Part shown: in pieces, positions 1 to 6,615 of the stretch | Layout: every line of letters starts with the position of its first letter | Position numbering within the stretch: the stretch's first letter is position 1 | Assembly (NCBI GenBank): GCA_029006155.1 | Contig: JAQXGF010000012.1 | Coordinates: 1 to 33,150, forward strand | Source: Lachnospiraceae bacterium | GTDB lineage: Bacteria; Bacillota; Clostridia; Lachnospirales; Lachnospiraceae | Reading direction: 5' to 3' | Length of the DNA: 33,150 nucleotides | Made by a program: the position numbers and the translations under genes | The notes under the pieces: generated by a model | What the model saw: only the letters and a program-made list of their open reading frames with translations | The model's database searches: none | What the model was told of the DNA's origin: nothing

Positions 1-298
1 AATTATTGCAACAGGTGGTAAACAGTACAAAGTAGCCGAGGGCGATATCATTAACGTAGAGAAGCTTGGTGTAGAAGCTGGCGAGACTGTTACGTTTGAT
101 CAGGTGCTTGCAGTAAGCAATGACGGACTGAAGGTTGGCGCAGACGTTGCATCCGCAACCGTTACCGCTACCGTAGTGAAGAACGACAAGTCCAAAAAGG
201 TCATCGTTTACAAGTACAAGAGAAAAACCGGTTACCACAAGAAAAACGGTCACAGACAGCAGTACACACAGGTTAAGATCGAAAAGATCAACGGTTAA
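1..298 (+). CDS. rplU: 50S ribosomal protein L21 (5' end outside window)
   Basis: The reading frame is open from base 2 and ends at TAA 296-298. Its first visible residues, [11 protein letters not shown], are the classic L21 N-terminus, so only about three residues lie before the window. The basic C-terminal half ([16 protein letters not shown]) is the rRNA-binding part of L21. About 98 residues are visible, and the family is usually 100-105 long. L21 binds 23S rRNA in the large subunit. It starts the conserved rplU-prp-rpmA cluster and is followed five bases later by prp. A GTG at 104 is internal and is not a start. Identification is very secure. Confidence 0.97.
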   Translation, partial: IIATGGKQYKVAEGDIINVEKLGVEAGETVTFDQVLAVSNDGLKVGADVASATVTATVVKNDKSKKVIVYKYKRKTGYHKKNGHRQQYTQVKIEKING

Positions 299-303
299 TT
301 CCG

Positions 304-630
304 ATGATTACCTTCACAGTGTGGAAGTCAGGACATCAGTATAAAGGGTTTGAATGCTCCGGGCATGCCGGGTATGCGGAGGAAGGCTCCGATATCATTT
401 GTGCCGCTGTTTCCGCCCTTGCGGTGAATACCATAAATGCGATTGAGCAGTTTACGGAAGAGCCGTTTGAGGTAGAAGAGGCAGAGGATGGTGGATTGCT
501 TCGGATTCGTTTTCCGGAAGTGCCGGATGAGAAGACTCAGCTGCTGATGGACAGCCTGGTTCTCGGGATCGGGAATATCGAGGCTGAATATGGAAATGAA
601 TATATTACCCTATTACTTGAGGAGGTGTAA
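304..630 (+). CDS. prp: Ribosomal-processing cysteine protease Prp
   Basis: This 108-residue protein matches the YsxB/Prp family in length, position and catalytic residues. His21 is in GHAGYAEEG and Cys33 is in [10 protein letters not shown], the two catalytic positions of the family. Prp removes the N-terminal extension of ribosomal protein L27 in Firmicutes and related bacteria, which is needed for assembly of functional 50S subunits. The gene lies between rplU and rpmA, and the rpmA product here carries the expected cleavable extension, so enzyme and substrate are encoded side by side. No strong Shine-Dalgarno sequence precedes its ATG, which is five bases after the rplU stop, so translation is probably coupled to rplU (inference). 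Confidence 0.95.
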   Translation: MITFTVWKSGHQYKGFECSGHAGYAEEGSDIICAAVSALAVNTINAIEQFTEEPFEVEEAEDGGLLRIRFPEVPDEKTQLLMDSLVLGIGNIEAEYGNEYITLLLEEV

Positions 631-632
631 CT

Positions 633-920
633 ATGTTAAAGATGAACCTTCAGCTTTTCGCTCATAAAAAGGGAGTTGGTTCTACTAAGAACGGCAGAGA
701 CTCCGAGTCCAAGAGACTTGGCGCGAAGAGAGCAGACGGCCAGTTTGTAAAGGCTGGAAACATTCTGTACAGACAGCGTGGCACAAAGATTCATCCGGGT
801 CTGAACGTTGGCCGCGGCGGTGACGATACACTGTTCGCAACTGCCGATGGAATTGTAAGATTCGAGAGAAAAGGAAGAGACAAGAAACAGGTTTCTGTTC
901 TTCCGGTAGAAGCAGAATAA
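633..920 (+). CDS. rpmA: 50S ribosomal protein L27 with cleavable N-terminal extension
   Basis: This is a 95-residue L27. It begins [18 protein letters not shown], where MNLQLFA is the Firmicutes-type prepeptide. Prp is known to cut after the Phe-Ala of this motif, which exposes the HKKG terminus that reaches toward the peptidyl-transferase centre. The rest ([27 protein letters not shown]) is standard L27. A GGAGG ribosome binding site at 621-625 lies inside the end of prp, with seven bases before the ATG. This links translation of the substrate to that of its protease. Identification is certain; the cut site is inferred from the family. Confidence 0.97.
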   Translation: MLKMNLQLFAHKKGVGSTKNGRDSESKRLGAKRADGQFVKAGNILYRQRGTKIHPGLNVGRGGDDTLFATADGIVRFERKGRDKKQVSVLPVEAE

Positions 921-928
921 GAGTGATG

Positions 929-961
929 CAGGCTTCAAATCAGGATGTGGTTTGAAGCCTG
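929..961 (+). terminator. Hairpin between rpmA and obgE
   Basis: An 11-bp perfect stem (CAGGCTTCAAA at 929-939 with TTTGAAGCCTG at 951-961) encloses an 11-base loop, nine bases after the rpmA stop. Only a weak T-rich stretch follows (TTTGCATAATT). It may be a leaky terminator or a processing/stability hairpin separating the ribosomal protein genes from obgE. I cannot tell which. Confidence 0.5.
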
Positions 962-1000
962 TTTGCATAATTAGGGATTTTAAATTAAAGAGGTTAAATT

Positions 1001-2293
1001 ATGTTCGCAGACAGAGCCAGGATCATCATCCGCTCCGGAAAAGGCGGCGACGGTCATGTCAGCTTCCGGCGGGAACTGTTTGTACCGGACGGCGGCCCGG
1101 ACGGCGGCGACGGCGGTAAAGGCGGAGATGTGATTTTTGAAGTAGATAAAGGATTAAATACATTAATTGAATACCGTCACAGGAGAAAATTTTCGGCGCA
1201 GGACGGAGAGCCGGGCGGAAAGCGCCGCTGCCATGGTGCAAACGGCGAGGATATCGTTTTAAGAGTGCCGGAGGGCACCGTGATCAAAGAGGCGGAAAGC
1301 GGTCAGGTCATCGCAGATATGTCCGGTGAGAACAGCCGTCAGGTCATCCTGCGCGGCGGCCGTGGCGGCAATGGCAACATGCATTACGCCACATCCACAA
1401 TGCAGGCACCAAAATACGCACAGCCGGGTCAGGAAGCCCGTGAGCTGGAAGTCTTTCTGGAGCTGAAGGTGATCGCGGATGTCGGACTGGTCGGCTTCCC
1501 GAATGTCGGAAAGTCTACCTTACTTTCCCGCGTGACCAATGCGACCCCGAAGATCGCGAACTACCATTTCACGACCCTTTCTCCGAACCTCGGAGTCGTG
1601 GATCTGGAAGGCGGCGGTTTTGTCATCGCAGATATTCCGGGCCTGATCGAGGGTGCATCCGAAGGTGTCGGACTCGGACTGGAGTTCCTTCGCCACATTG
1701 AGCGTACTAAGGTGATCATCCATATGGTGGACGCGGCATCGGTAGAAGGACGCGATCCGGTCGAGGATATCCGCAAGATCAATCAGGAGCTGCAGAGCTA
1801 TGATCCGGAGCTGGCAAAGCGTCCGCAGGTCATCGCAGCCAATAAAATGGATGCGCTGTACGCAGAGGACGGGGAGGATCCGATCCAGCGCCTGCGGGAT
1901 GCATTTTCTCCGGAGGGCATCGAAGTGTTCCCGATCTCAGCCGTCAGCGGTCAGGGCCTGAAAGAGCTTCTGTATCACGTACAGAAGATGCTGAACAGCC
2001 TGCCGAAAGAGACGACCGTATTTGAGCAGGAATACGATCCGGAAGTACACTTAAAAGTAGAGAACCTTCCGTTTACCGTCGAGAAGTCCGAGGAAGAGGC
2101 AGACACCTTCATCGTAGAAGGTCCGCGTATCGAAAAAATGCTCGGCTACACGAACCTTGAATCGGAAAAAGGCTTCCAGTTCTTCCAGAATTTCCTCAAA
2201 GAGAACGGCATTCTGGAACAGCTTGAGGCACTCGGCGTAAAAGATGGAGATACCATCCGGATGTATGGACTGCAGTTTGACTACTACAAATAG
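1001..2293 (+). CDS. obgE: Essential ribosome-assembly GTPase ObgE/CgtA
   Basis: The 430-residue protein has the full three-part Obg architecture. The glycine-rich Obg fold spans about 1-158 (SGKGGDGHVSFRRE, GGRGGNGN). The G domain starts near 159, with P-loop GFPNVGKST (about 164-172), switch motif DIPGLIEGA (about 211), NKMD (about 280) and SAVSGQG. A C-terminal OCT domain occupies about 350-430. Obg binds 50S precursors and ppGpp, coupling late large-subunit assembly to growth and the stringent response. An AAAGAGG ribosome binding site precedes the ATG. It sits directly behind rpmA, as in most Firmicutes. Nothing in the protein looks unusual. Confidence 0.97.
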   Translation: MFADRARIIIRSGKGGDGHVSFRRELFVPDGGPDGGDGGKGGDVIFEVDKGLNTLIEYRHRRKFSAQDGEPGGKRRCHGANGEDIVLRVPEGTVIKEAESGQVIADMSGENSRQVILRGGRGGNGNMHYATSTMQAPKYAQPGQEARELEVFLELKVIADVGLVGFPNVGKSTLLSRVTNATPKIANYHFTTLSPNLGVVDLEGGGFVIADIPGLIEGASEGVGLGLEFLRHIERTKVIIHMVDAASVEGRDPVEDIRKINQELQSYDPELAKRPQVIAANKMDALYAEDGEDPIQRLRDAFSPEGIEVFPISAVSGQGLKELLYHVQKMLNSLPKETTVFEQEYDPEVHLKVENLPFTVEKSEEEADTFIVEGPRIEKMLGYTNLESEKGFQFFQNFLKENGILEQLEALGVKDGDTIRMYGLQFDYYK

Positions 2294-2306
2294 TTTCAGG
2301 TGCTCG

Positions 2307-2421
2307 CATCGTGTAGAGACAGGCAGATGCAAATTCATTTGCAGATGACTGTTTATACACGATGGGAAGGCGGGAAATTCTATTTCCCGCCTTCAGCCGC
2401 AGATCATTTATGATCTGCGGC
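2307..2421 (+). other. Three successive hairpins downstream of obgE
   Basis: The 225-base gap between obgE and yhbY holds three strong inverted repeats. The first has outer arms CATCGTGTA (2307-2315) and TACACGATG (2356-2364), with a small GCAAA/TTTGC hairpin inside. The second is a perfect 12-bp stem, GAAGGCGGGAAA (2366-2377) with 2383-2394 and a 5-base loop. The third is an 11-bp stem, GCCGCAGATCA (2396-2406) with 2411-2421 and a 4-base loop. None is followed by a long U-run, so a simple intrinsic terminator is unlikely. They could form a structured mRNA spacer or processing site. Confidence 0.6.
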
Positions 2422-2423
2422 CT

Positions 2424-2505
2424 GCCTGAAACATCTATATGAAACAACGCGGATGCCTGAAACATCCATATGAAACAACGTGGATGTCTGAAACGTCCGC
2501 ATAAT
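2424..2505 (+). repeat. 31-bp tandem repeat, 2.6 copies, in the yhbY leader
   Basis: Two 31-base units (2424-2454 and 2455-2485) differ at only two positions. A third, partial and more diverged unit begins at 2486 and runs into the yhbY ribosome binding site. Each unit begins GCCTGAAACAT and contains ATATGAAACAACG. Unit 2 can form a small hairpin (CATCCA with TGGATG) that is weaker in unit 1. The array is non-coding. It may be a slippage-generated array, or it may affect yhbY translation. Confidence 0.75.
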
Positions 2506-2518
2506 ATAAGGAGAAAAC

Positions 2519-2830
2519 ATGACAAGCAAACAGAGAGCCTACCTGAAGGGCCTGGCGATGACCATGGACCCGATTTTCCAGATCGGAAAATCCAGCCTGA
2601 CTCCTGAGAATACAGCAGCCATCGCAGAGGCGTTAGAAGCACGGGAACTGATCAAGATCAGTGTGCTTCAGAATTGCATGGACGATCCGAATGAGCTTGC
2701 ACAGGTCGTGGCAGAGCGTACCCGCTCTCAGGTCGTACAGGTCATCGGCAAGAAGATCGTACTGTATAAAGAAGGAAAAGAAGGCAAAAAGAAAATTGAG
2801 CTCCCGAAGGCTGCAAAGAAGCAGGCATAG
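2519..2830 (+). CDS. yhbY: CRM-domain RNA-binding protein YhbY (YqeI)
   Basis: This 103-residue protein matches the single-CRM-domain YhbY family (MTSKQRAYLKGLAMTMDPIFQIGK). YhbY proteins bind rRNA and associate with 50S precursors. The usual GKxG loop reads GKSS here, a small departure. The lysine-rich C-terminal tail (about 86-103) is probably an RNA-binding extension. The ATG follows AAGGAG at good spacing. It is separated from obgE by a 225-base structured spacer but stays in the same + strand series with nadD, yqeK and rsfS, the usual Firmicutes ribosome-biogenesis neighbourhood. Confidence 0.93.
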   Translation: MTSKQRAYLKGLAMTMDPIFQIGKSSLTPENTAAIAEALEARELIKISVLQNCMDDPNELAQVVAERTRSQVVQVIGKKIVLYKEGKEGKKKIELPKAAKKQA

Positions 2831-2862
2831 ATTCGGGGCATACGCATAGTCGGAGGGGTGAC

Positions 2863-3483
2863 ATGCAGGAACAGACAAGAAGACGTGTTGGACTGATGGG
2901 TGGTACATTTGATCCGATTCATATCGGACATCTGATGCTGGCAGAGTGCGCTTATGAGCAGTTTCAGCTCGAGCAGGTACTGTTTCTTCCTGCCGGCAAT
3001 CCCCCGCACAAGGATAAACGGAAGGTCGGCGCGACCGACCGTCAACGAATAGATATGGTGCGGCTTGCGATCGAGGGCAATCCGCATTTTGCACTGGATC
3101 CGGAAGAAATGCTCCGGGAAGGCTATACGTACACGAAGGATACGCTGAATCTGCTCACCAGTCAGCATCCGGATACTGACTATTATTTTATCATCGGTGC
3201 GGATTCTCTGATGACCTTTGATACGTGGTATCATCCTGAGGAGATCTGCCGCGACAGTATCCTGGCTGTGGCAGTCCGGGATCAGATGAGCATGGAAAAA
3301 ATTCAGGAAAAAATGCATGAGCTGGAAGAAAAGTTTCAGGCTCGCATTTATCTTCTGCAGACACCGGATGTCGACATTGCGTCCCGCCGTCTGCGGCAAA
3401 TGCACAGTCAGAAGCGCTCGATCCGGTATTATGTGACAGATCCGGTATGGCAGTATATTGAGGAGCATGCACTGTATCAGTAG
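2863..3483 (+). CDS. nadD: Nicotinate-nucleotide adenylyltransferase
   Basis: The 206-residue protein transfers AMP from ATP to nicotinate mononucleotide to give deamido-NAD, the committed step of NAD synthesis. The nucleotidyltransferase signature GGTFDPIHIGH is at about 14-24, and the family sequence FIIGADSLMTFDTWYHPEEI is near 108-127. The usual C-terminal ISSTxIR phosphate-binding motif reads DIASRRLRQ here, a noticeable deviation, although length and all other landmarks are normal. The ATG follows GGAGGGG closely. nadD followed by yqeK and rsfS is a standard Firmicutes arrangement. Confidence 0.94.
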   Translation: MQEQTRRRVGLMGGTFDPIHIGHLMLAECAYEQFQLEQVLFLPAGNPPHKDKRKVGATDRQRIDMVRLAIEGNPHFALDPEEMLREGYTYTKDTLNLLTSQHPDTDYYFIIGADSLMTFDTWYHPEEICRDSILAVAVRDQMSMEKIQEKMHELEEKFQARIYLLQTPDVDIASRRLRQMHSQKRSIRYYVTDPVWQYIEEHALYQ

Positions 3484-3498
3484 ATTTGAGGAAAAAAG

Positions 3499-4089
3499 AT
3501 GAGTAACTACAATCTGATAAAAATGCAGAAAAAGCTGAAAAAATACATCGATGCAGACCGTTATCAGCATACGCTCGGCGTCATGTATACCGCAGCGGCA
3601 CTTGCGATGTGCTACGGAGCGGATCTGGAACAGGCACAAGTCGCCGGGCTTCTGCACGACTGTGCAAAATGCATTCCAAATGAGAAAAAGCTGAAGCTCT
3701 GTAAACAGCACGATATCCCGGTCTCCGAGGCGGAGGCTGCAGCACCGTATCTTCTGCACGCACCGCTTGGCGCCTATATTGCAAAGGAAAAGTACGACAT
3801 TGAAGATCCGGAAATTCTCTCTGCGATCACCTGGCATACGACCGGAAAGCCGGAGATGACGTTACTTGAAAAGATCATTTTCATTTCTGATTATATCGAG
3901 CCAATGCGGAACAAGGCGGAGCATCTTCCACAGATCCGTCAGATGGCCTTTCATGATCTGGATATGGCTGTATATATGACGTTGCACGATACGATCCTTT
4001 ATCTGGAAAAAGAAAAAGCACGACTTGATAATCAGAGCGTTGTGGCTTATAATTATTATAAAAATTTAATCGAAAAAAGGGAGGCATAG
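3499..4089 (+). CDS. yqeK: HD-domain Ap4A hydrolase YqeK
   Basis: This 196-residue HD-superfamily protein has metal ligands at the expected places: His24 (QHTLGV), His53-Asp54 (LLHDCAKC), His87, His113 (ITWHTTG) and Asp131 (FISDYIEP). YqeK proteins are iron-dependent symmetrical diadenosine tetraphosphate hydrolases that split Ap4A to two ADP. Ap4A accumulates on heat and oxidative stress. The gene is 15 bases after nadD and three bases before rsfS, so the three are almost certainly co-transcribed. Earlier annotations call this family a putative nicotinate-nucleotide adenylyltransferase partner because of its position; the HD ligands support the hydrolase. Confidence 0.93.
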   Translation: MSNYNLIKMQKKLKKYIDADRYQHTLGVMYTAAALAMCYGADLEQAQVAGLLHDCAKCIPNEKKLKLCKQHDIPVSEAEAAAPYLLHAPLGAYIAKEKYDIEDPEILSAITWHTTGKPEMTLLEKIIFISDYIEPMRNKAEHLPQIRQMAFHDLDMAVYMTLHDTILYLEKEKARLDNQSVVAYNYYKNLIEKREA

Positions 4090-4092
4090 CAC

Positions 4093-4449
4093 ATGGCCGA
4101 CAAACAGTCAAAAGAGATGGCAAAGCTCGCATATGATGCGCTTGCGGACAAAAAGGCACAGGATATTAAAATCATCAACATTGAGGGTGTTTCCGTGATT
4201 GCCGACTATTTTATCATTGCTTCCGGAACCAACCACAATCAGGTACAGGCGATGGCGGACAGCGTGGATGAAGCGCTGCACAAGGCCGGCCATCCGGCAA
4301 AGCAGACAGAAGGCTATCAGTCCGCGAACTGGATTTTGCTGGATTACGGCGACATCATCGTACATGTATTTGATACCGAGAATCGCCTTTTCTACGATCT
4401 GGAGCGTATCTGGAGAGATGGAAAAGAGATTCAGGTGGAAGAGCTGTAA
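4093..4449 (+). CDS. rsfS: Ribosomal silencing factor RsfS
   Basis: The 118-residue protein is a typical RsfS/DUF143 member. Family-specific stretches include DIKIINIEGVSVIADYFIIASG, NHNQVQAMADSV, and the C-terminal GYQSANWILLDYGDIIVHVF followed by FYDLERIW. RsfS binds L14 on the 50S subunit and blocks joining with 30S under nutrient limitation. It starts three bases after the yqeK stop; the ribosome binding site GGGAGG overlaps the end of yqeK, which suggests coupled translation. The start is unambiguous. Confidence 0.96.
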   Translation: MADKQSKEMAKLAYDALADKKAQDIKIINIEGVSVIADYFIIASGTNHNQVQAMADSVDEALHKAGHPAKQTEGYQSANWILLDYGDIIVHVFDTENRLFYDLERIWRDGKEIQVEEL

Positions 4450-4497
4450 GAAAAAATGTGCTGCCGGCATTGCCCGCAGTGGAACAGGAGAAAAACT

Positions 4498-5358
4498 ATG
4501 GCAGTTGATAAGACATTTTTGATGAGAAACATCCAGAAAAAAGAAGATATGATCGTGGCATTTTGCATGTTCACGAATATGCCGTTTGTAGTCTGCGATC
4601 CGGAGACATTCAACGATCAGATCTGGATCTTTGATACCGAAGAGCAGCTTCAGGAGTTTGCAAAAAAATATGCGGAGAAAAAGGTCCTTCTGAAAGGCAT
4701 TAAATTCCAGAACCAGCGTTTCTTAAGCTTCTTCTCCATGCTCTTTACAATCGGCGTAAATGAACTGGTATTCGTCAGCGAGTCAGGCACCGATACGATC
4801 GAGCTGGCTGAGCTCGTAAAGCGTCCGGACTTTTCCCAGCTTCCGAAAGAGCAGCAGCCGGTATCCAATCCAGAGCTGCAGCTGACAGGTCTGTATTTCA
4901 TGCAGGAAGCTTCCCGCCCGGTACCGAATGAGCAGAAGAATCTGGTCGATCTGGAAGAAGAACTGGCCGCAAATCTGTACAAGGCGAAGTACATGGTTCC
5001 GATTGAACTGCTGGAAGGAACGGAGTCAGATCTGGAAAAGCTCAAAGAGAAGAAATACCGTCTTCCGATCCTGAAAAATAAAAACGGCGATGTACTTCAG
5101 CCGCTGTTTACCGATCCGAACGAGTTTGCAAAGTTCAACCGTGAAAATAAGTTCAAAGCTCTTTCCGTGCCATTTGCAAATCTGGCAAAGCTCGTCATCA
5201 AGGATTCCAAAGGCTTTCTTCTGAATCCGGCAGGCTTCCACATTGCGATGCCGAAAGAACTGCTTGAGGGCCTTCCGAAGCGTTTCGGTGCGGCTGCACC
5301 GGCATGGGTGAATCCGCCAGAAGAAGAGAAGGCTGCTCCTGTAGACAAAGAGGATTGA
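4498..5358 (+). CDS. SseB-family protein with two SseB-like halves
   Basis: The 286-residue protein starts at ATG 4498, which has CAGGAG at proper spacing; an upstream ATG at 4456 lacks such a site. Residues about 188-255 match the SseB N-terminal domain (LPILKNKNGDVLQPLFTDPNEFAKF, then VPFANLAKLV and GFLLNPAG). The first half (about 18-90) repeats the same outline, with MPFVVCDPETF, IWIFDTEEQLQEF and LFTIGVNELVFV, so it is probably an internal duplication. SseB domains are widespread and poorly characterised in Gram-positives, and no enzymatic residues are evident. It is the last gene of the operon and a strong terminator follows. Its role is unknown; the link to ribosome biogenesis rests on position only. 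Confidence 0.75.
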   Translation: MAVDKTFLMRNIQKKEDMIVAFCMFTNMPFVVCDPETFNDQIWIFDTEEQLQEFAKKYAEKKVLLKGIKFQNQRFLSFFSMLFTIGVNELVFVSESGTDTIELAELVKRPDFSQLPKEQQPVSNPELQLTGLYFMQEASRPVPNEQKNLVDLEEELAANLYKAKYMVPIELLEGTESDLEKLKEKKYRLPILKNKNGDVLQPLFTDPNEFAKFNRENKFKALSVPFANLAKLVIKDSKGFLLNPAGFHIAMPKELLEGLPKRFGAAAPAWVNPPEEEKAAPVDKED

Positions 5359-5392
5359 GATTCGATTTTTGTTGAAAATCAGATATGAAAAA

Positions 5393-5439
5393 GAAGAGTG
5401 CTTCAATCATAGTTTTGTGGTTGGAGGACTCTTCTTTTT
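5393..5439 (+). terminator. Intrinsic terminator of the ribosome-biogenesis operon
   Basis: A 19-bp imperfect stem (5393-5411 with 5416-5434, three G-T pairs, one mismatch) has a 4-base loop and a TTCTTTTTA tail. It begins 34 bases after the stop of the SseB-like gene. The AAAAAGAAGAG/CTCTTCTTTTT shape recurs at 12344-12400. Confidence 0.88.
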
Positions 5440-5517
5440 ATATCTTCTATTTTCTTATATGTCGAAACTATTTTATAGATATTTTTGTATGAGACTACAA
5501 TAGTACTTGAAGAACAG

Positions 5518-5540
5518 TTTACGTAATCAAATTATGTAAA
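5518..5540. repeat. 23-bp palindromic motif, copy 1
   Basis: Arms TTTACGTAA (5518-5526) and TTATGTAAA (5532-5540) with a 5-base spacer. The arms pair with one G-T. Copies with the same 9-5-9 geometry are at 5596, 12267 and 17971. Confidence 0.75.
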
Positions 5541-5595
5541 TTAATATATATAACAATAACTTTTTCGATGATTTTATTCGTATTTCAAATATTAG

Positions 5596-5618
5596 TTTAC
5601 ATATCTAAATTATGTAAT
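5596..5618. repeat. 23-bp palindromic motif, copy 2 (degenerate ends)
   Basis: Arms TTTACATAT (5596-5604) and TTATGTAAT (5610-5618) with a 5-base spacer, 78 bases from copy 1. The core positions are kept, but the outer symmetry is weaker. Confidence 0.6.
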
Positions 5619-5655
5619 CCATTAAGTGAACTGTAAGATAAAATACTTTTCATAC

Positions 5656-5720
5656 AAAAAGAACCACTTAAACAAGCTTCCTCATAAATCGTGACAGGGA
5701 GACGAGGCTAAGTGGTTCTT
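5656..5720 (-). terminator. lexA terminator
   Basis: A perfect 12-bp stem pairs 5659-5670 (AAGAACCACTTA) with 5709-5720. Read on the - strand it is followed by TTTTTG. It lies about 85 bases beyond the lexA stop. The 38-base interior can fold further. Confidence 0.75.
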
Positions 5721-5803
5721 AAATAGTGTTCGTTTATAAATTTTATAAATATAGACAATATCAGTTATAGATATGTTAATTCTGTTTAGAATAGTCTGGC
5801 TTC

Positions 5804-6418
5804 TTAGAAAAACCGGAACACTCCGAATACCTTCCCCAGAATCTGGCAGTCATCTACGATGATCGGCTCCATCGTATCATTCTCCGGCTGGAGACGATAG
5901 TGACCGTTTTCTTTGTAATAAGTCTTTACGGTCGCAGAGTCCTCGATCAGTGCGACTACAATATCCCCATTGCGGGCCGTCGTCTGCTGCATGACAAGCA
6001 CACTGTCTCCGTCGAGAATCCCGGCATTAATCATGCTCTCACCCTTTACCTTGAGGATGAAAGACTGCTCGTTCGGCATGTACTCAGATGGGATCGGAAA
6101 GTAGCTGTCGATGTTCTGCTCGGCAAGAATCGGCTGGCCGGCTGCGACTGTGCCAACGACCGGGACATTGACCATCTCGCGGCGAAGCATATTAAAAGAT
6201 TCATCTAAGATCTCGATCGCACGCGGCTTCGTCGGGTCGCGTCGAATGTATCCATTTTTTTCCAGTGACTCCAGATGGGAGTGGACAGAAGACGTCGACT
6301 TTAATCCAACGGCCTGACAGATCTCCCGGACGGCTGGTGGAAAGCCACGCTCCAGAATTTCATCTTTTATATAATTCAGGATTTCTTCCTGCTTTTTCGT
6401 AATTGGTCTGTTTTCCAT
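5804..6418 (-). CDS. lexA: LexA SOS repressor
   Basis: This 204-residue repressor has an N-terminal winged helix-turn-helix (about 1-65, with [20 protein letters not shown]) and a C-terminal S24 self-cleaving domain. The Ala93-Gly94 cleavage bond is in [11 protein letters not shown], the nucleophile Ser128 in VKGESMI and the general base Lys165 in ATVKTYY. LexA blocks DNA-repair genes until RecA filaments trigger self-cleavage. The start at 6418 has GGAGG seven bases upstream. A possible ATG at 6436 lies before that site and would contain it. A LexA-type box overlaps its own -35 region, so it is probably autoregulated. Confidence 0.96.
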   Translation of the reverse strand: MENRPITKKQEEILNYIKDEILERGFPPAVREICQAVGLKSTSSVHSHLESLEKNGYIRRDPTKPRAIEILDESFNMLRREMVNVPVVGTVAAGQPILAEQNIDSYFPIPSEYMPNEQSFILKVKGESMINAGILDGDSVLVMQQTTARNGDIVVALIEDSATVKTYYKENGHYRLQPENDTMEPIIVDDCQILGKVFGVFRFF

Positions 6419-6447
6419 AGGATATCCTCCGTACATATGTTTTTATG

Positions 6448-6476
6448 AGTATAGCATAAAAAACACAAAAAAGCAA
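6448..6476 (-). promoter_or_regulatory. lexA promoter
   Basis: On the - strand, -35 TTGCTT (6471-6476) and -10 TATACT (6448-6453) are separated by 17 bases, giving a 5' leader of about 25 bases before the lexA ATG. Confidence 0.75.
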
Positions 6477-6488
6477 ACAAATGTTTTG
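6474..6488. promoter_or_regulatory. Putative LexA box
   Basis: CAAACAAATGTTTTG is a near-perfect dyad matching the Clostridia consensus GAACNNNNGTTT except for A at the first position. It overlaps the lexA -35 element, as expected for autorepression. It lies over 40 bases upstream of the divergent promoter. Confidence 0.65.
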
Positions 6489-6531
6489 TGATACTTTGAT
6501 AATTCTTAATAATTCTGTTCCTTTTGTTTCC

Positions 6532-6560
6532 TTGTAATCCGAAGAAGCGGGTGTTATAAT
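6532..6560 (+). promoter_or_regulatory. Promoter of the DUF1002 gene
   Basis: TTGTAA (6532-6537), a 17-base spacer and a perfect TATAAT (6555-6560), about 55 bases before the ATG at 6616. Confidence 0.75.
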
Positions 6561-6615
6561 GAGAAAGCGAAAACAAAAGCAGCAGAAATACTGTATTTGA
6601 AAGTGAGGATATTGT

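Larger units (their letters stand above)
5440..5655. other. AT-rich convergent intergenic stretch
   Basis: No coding frame with a ribosome binding site is seen. The segment is much richer in A and T than the flanking genes and holds two copies of a 23-bp palindrome (listed separately). It separates the operon terminator from the lexA terminator, so it should be little transcribed. Confidence 0.6.

Noticed and set aside
2424-2505. The 31-bp repeats as a small CRISPR array
   Set aside because: The units are directly abutting with no spacers, and there are no cas genes.
2728-3837. A 369-codon - strand open frame opposite nadD and yqeK
   Set aside because: It runs across two well-identified + strand genes and shows no domain; a shadow frame.
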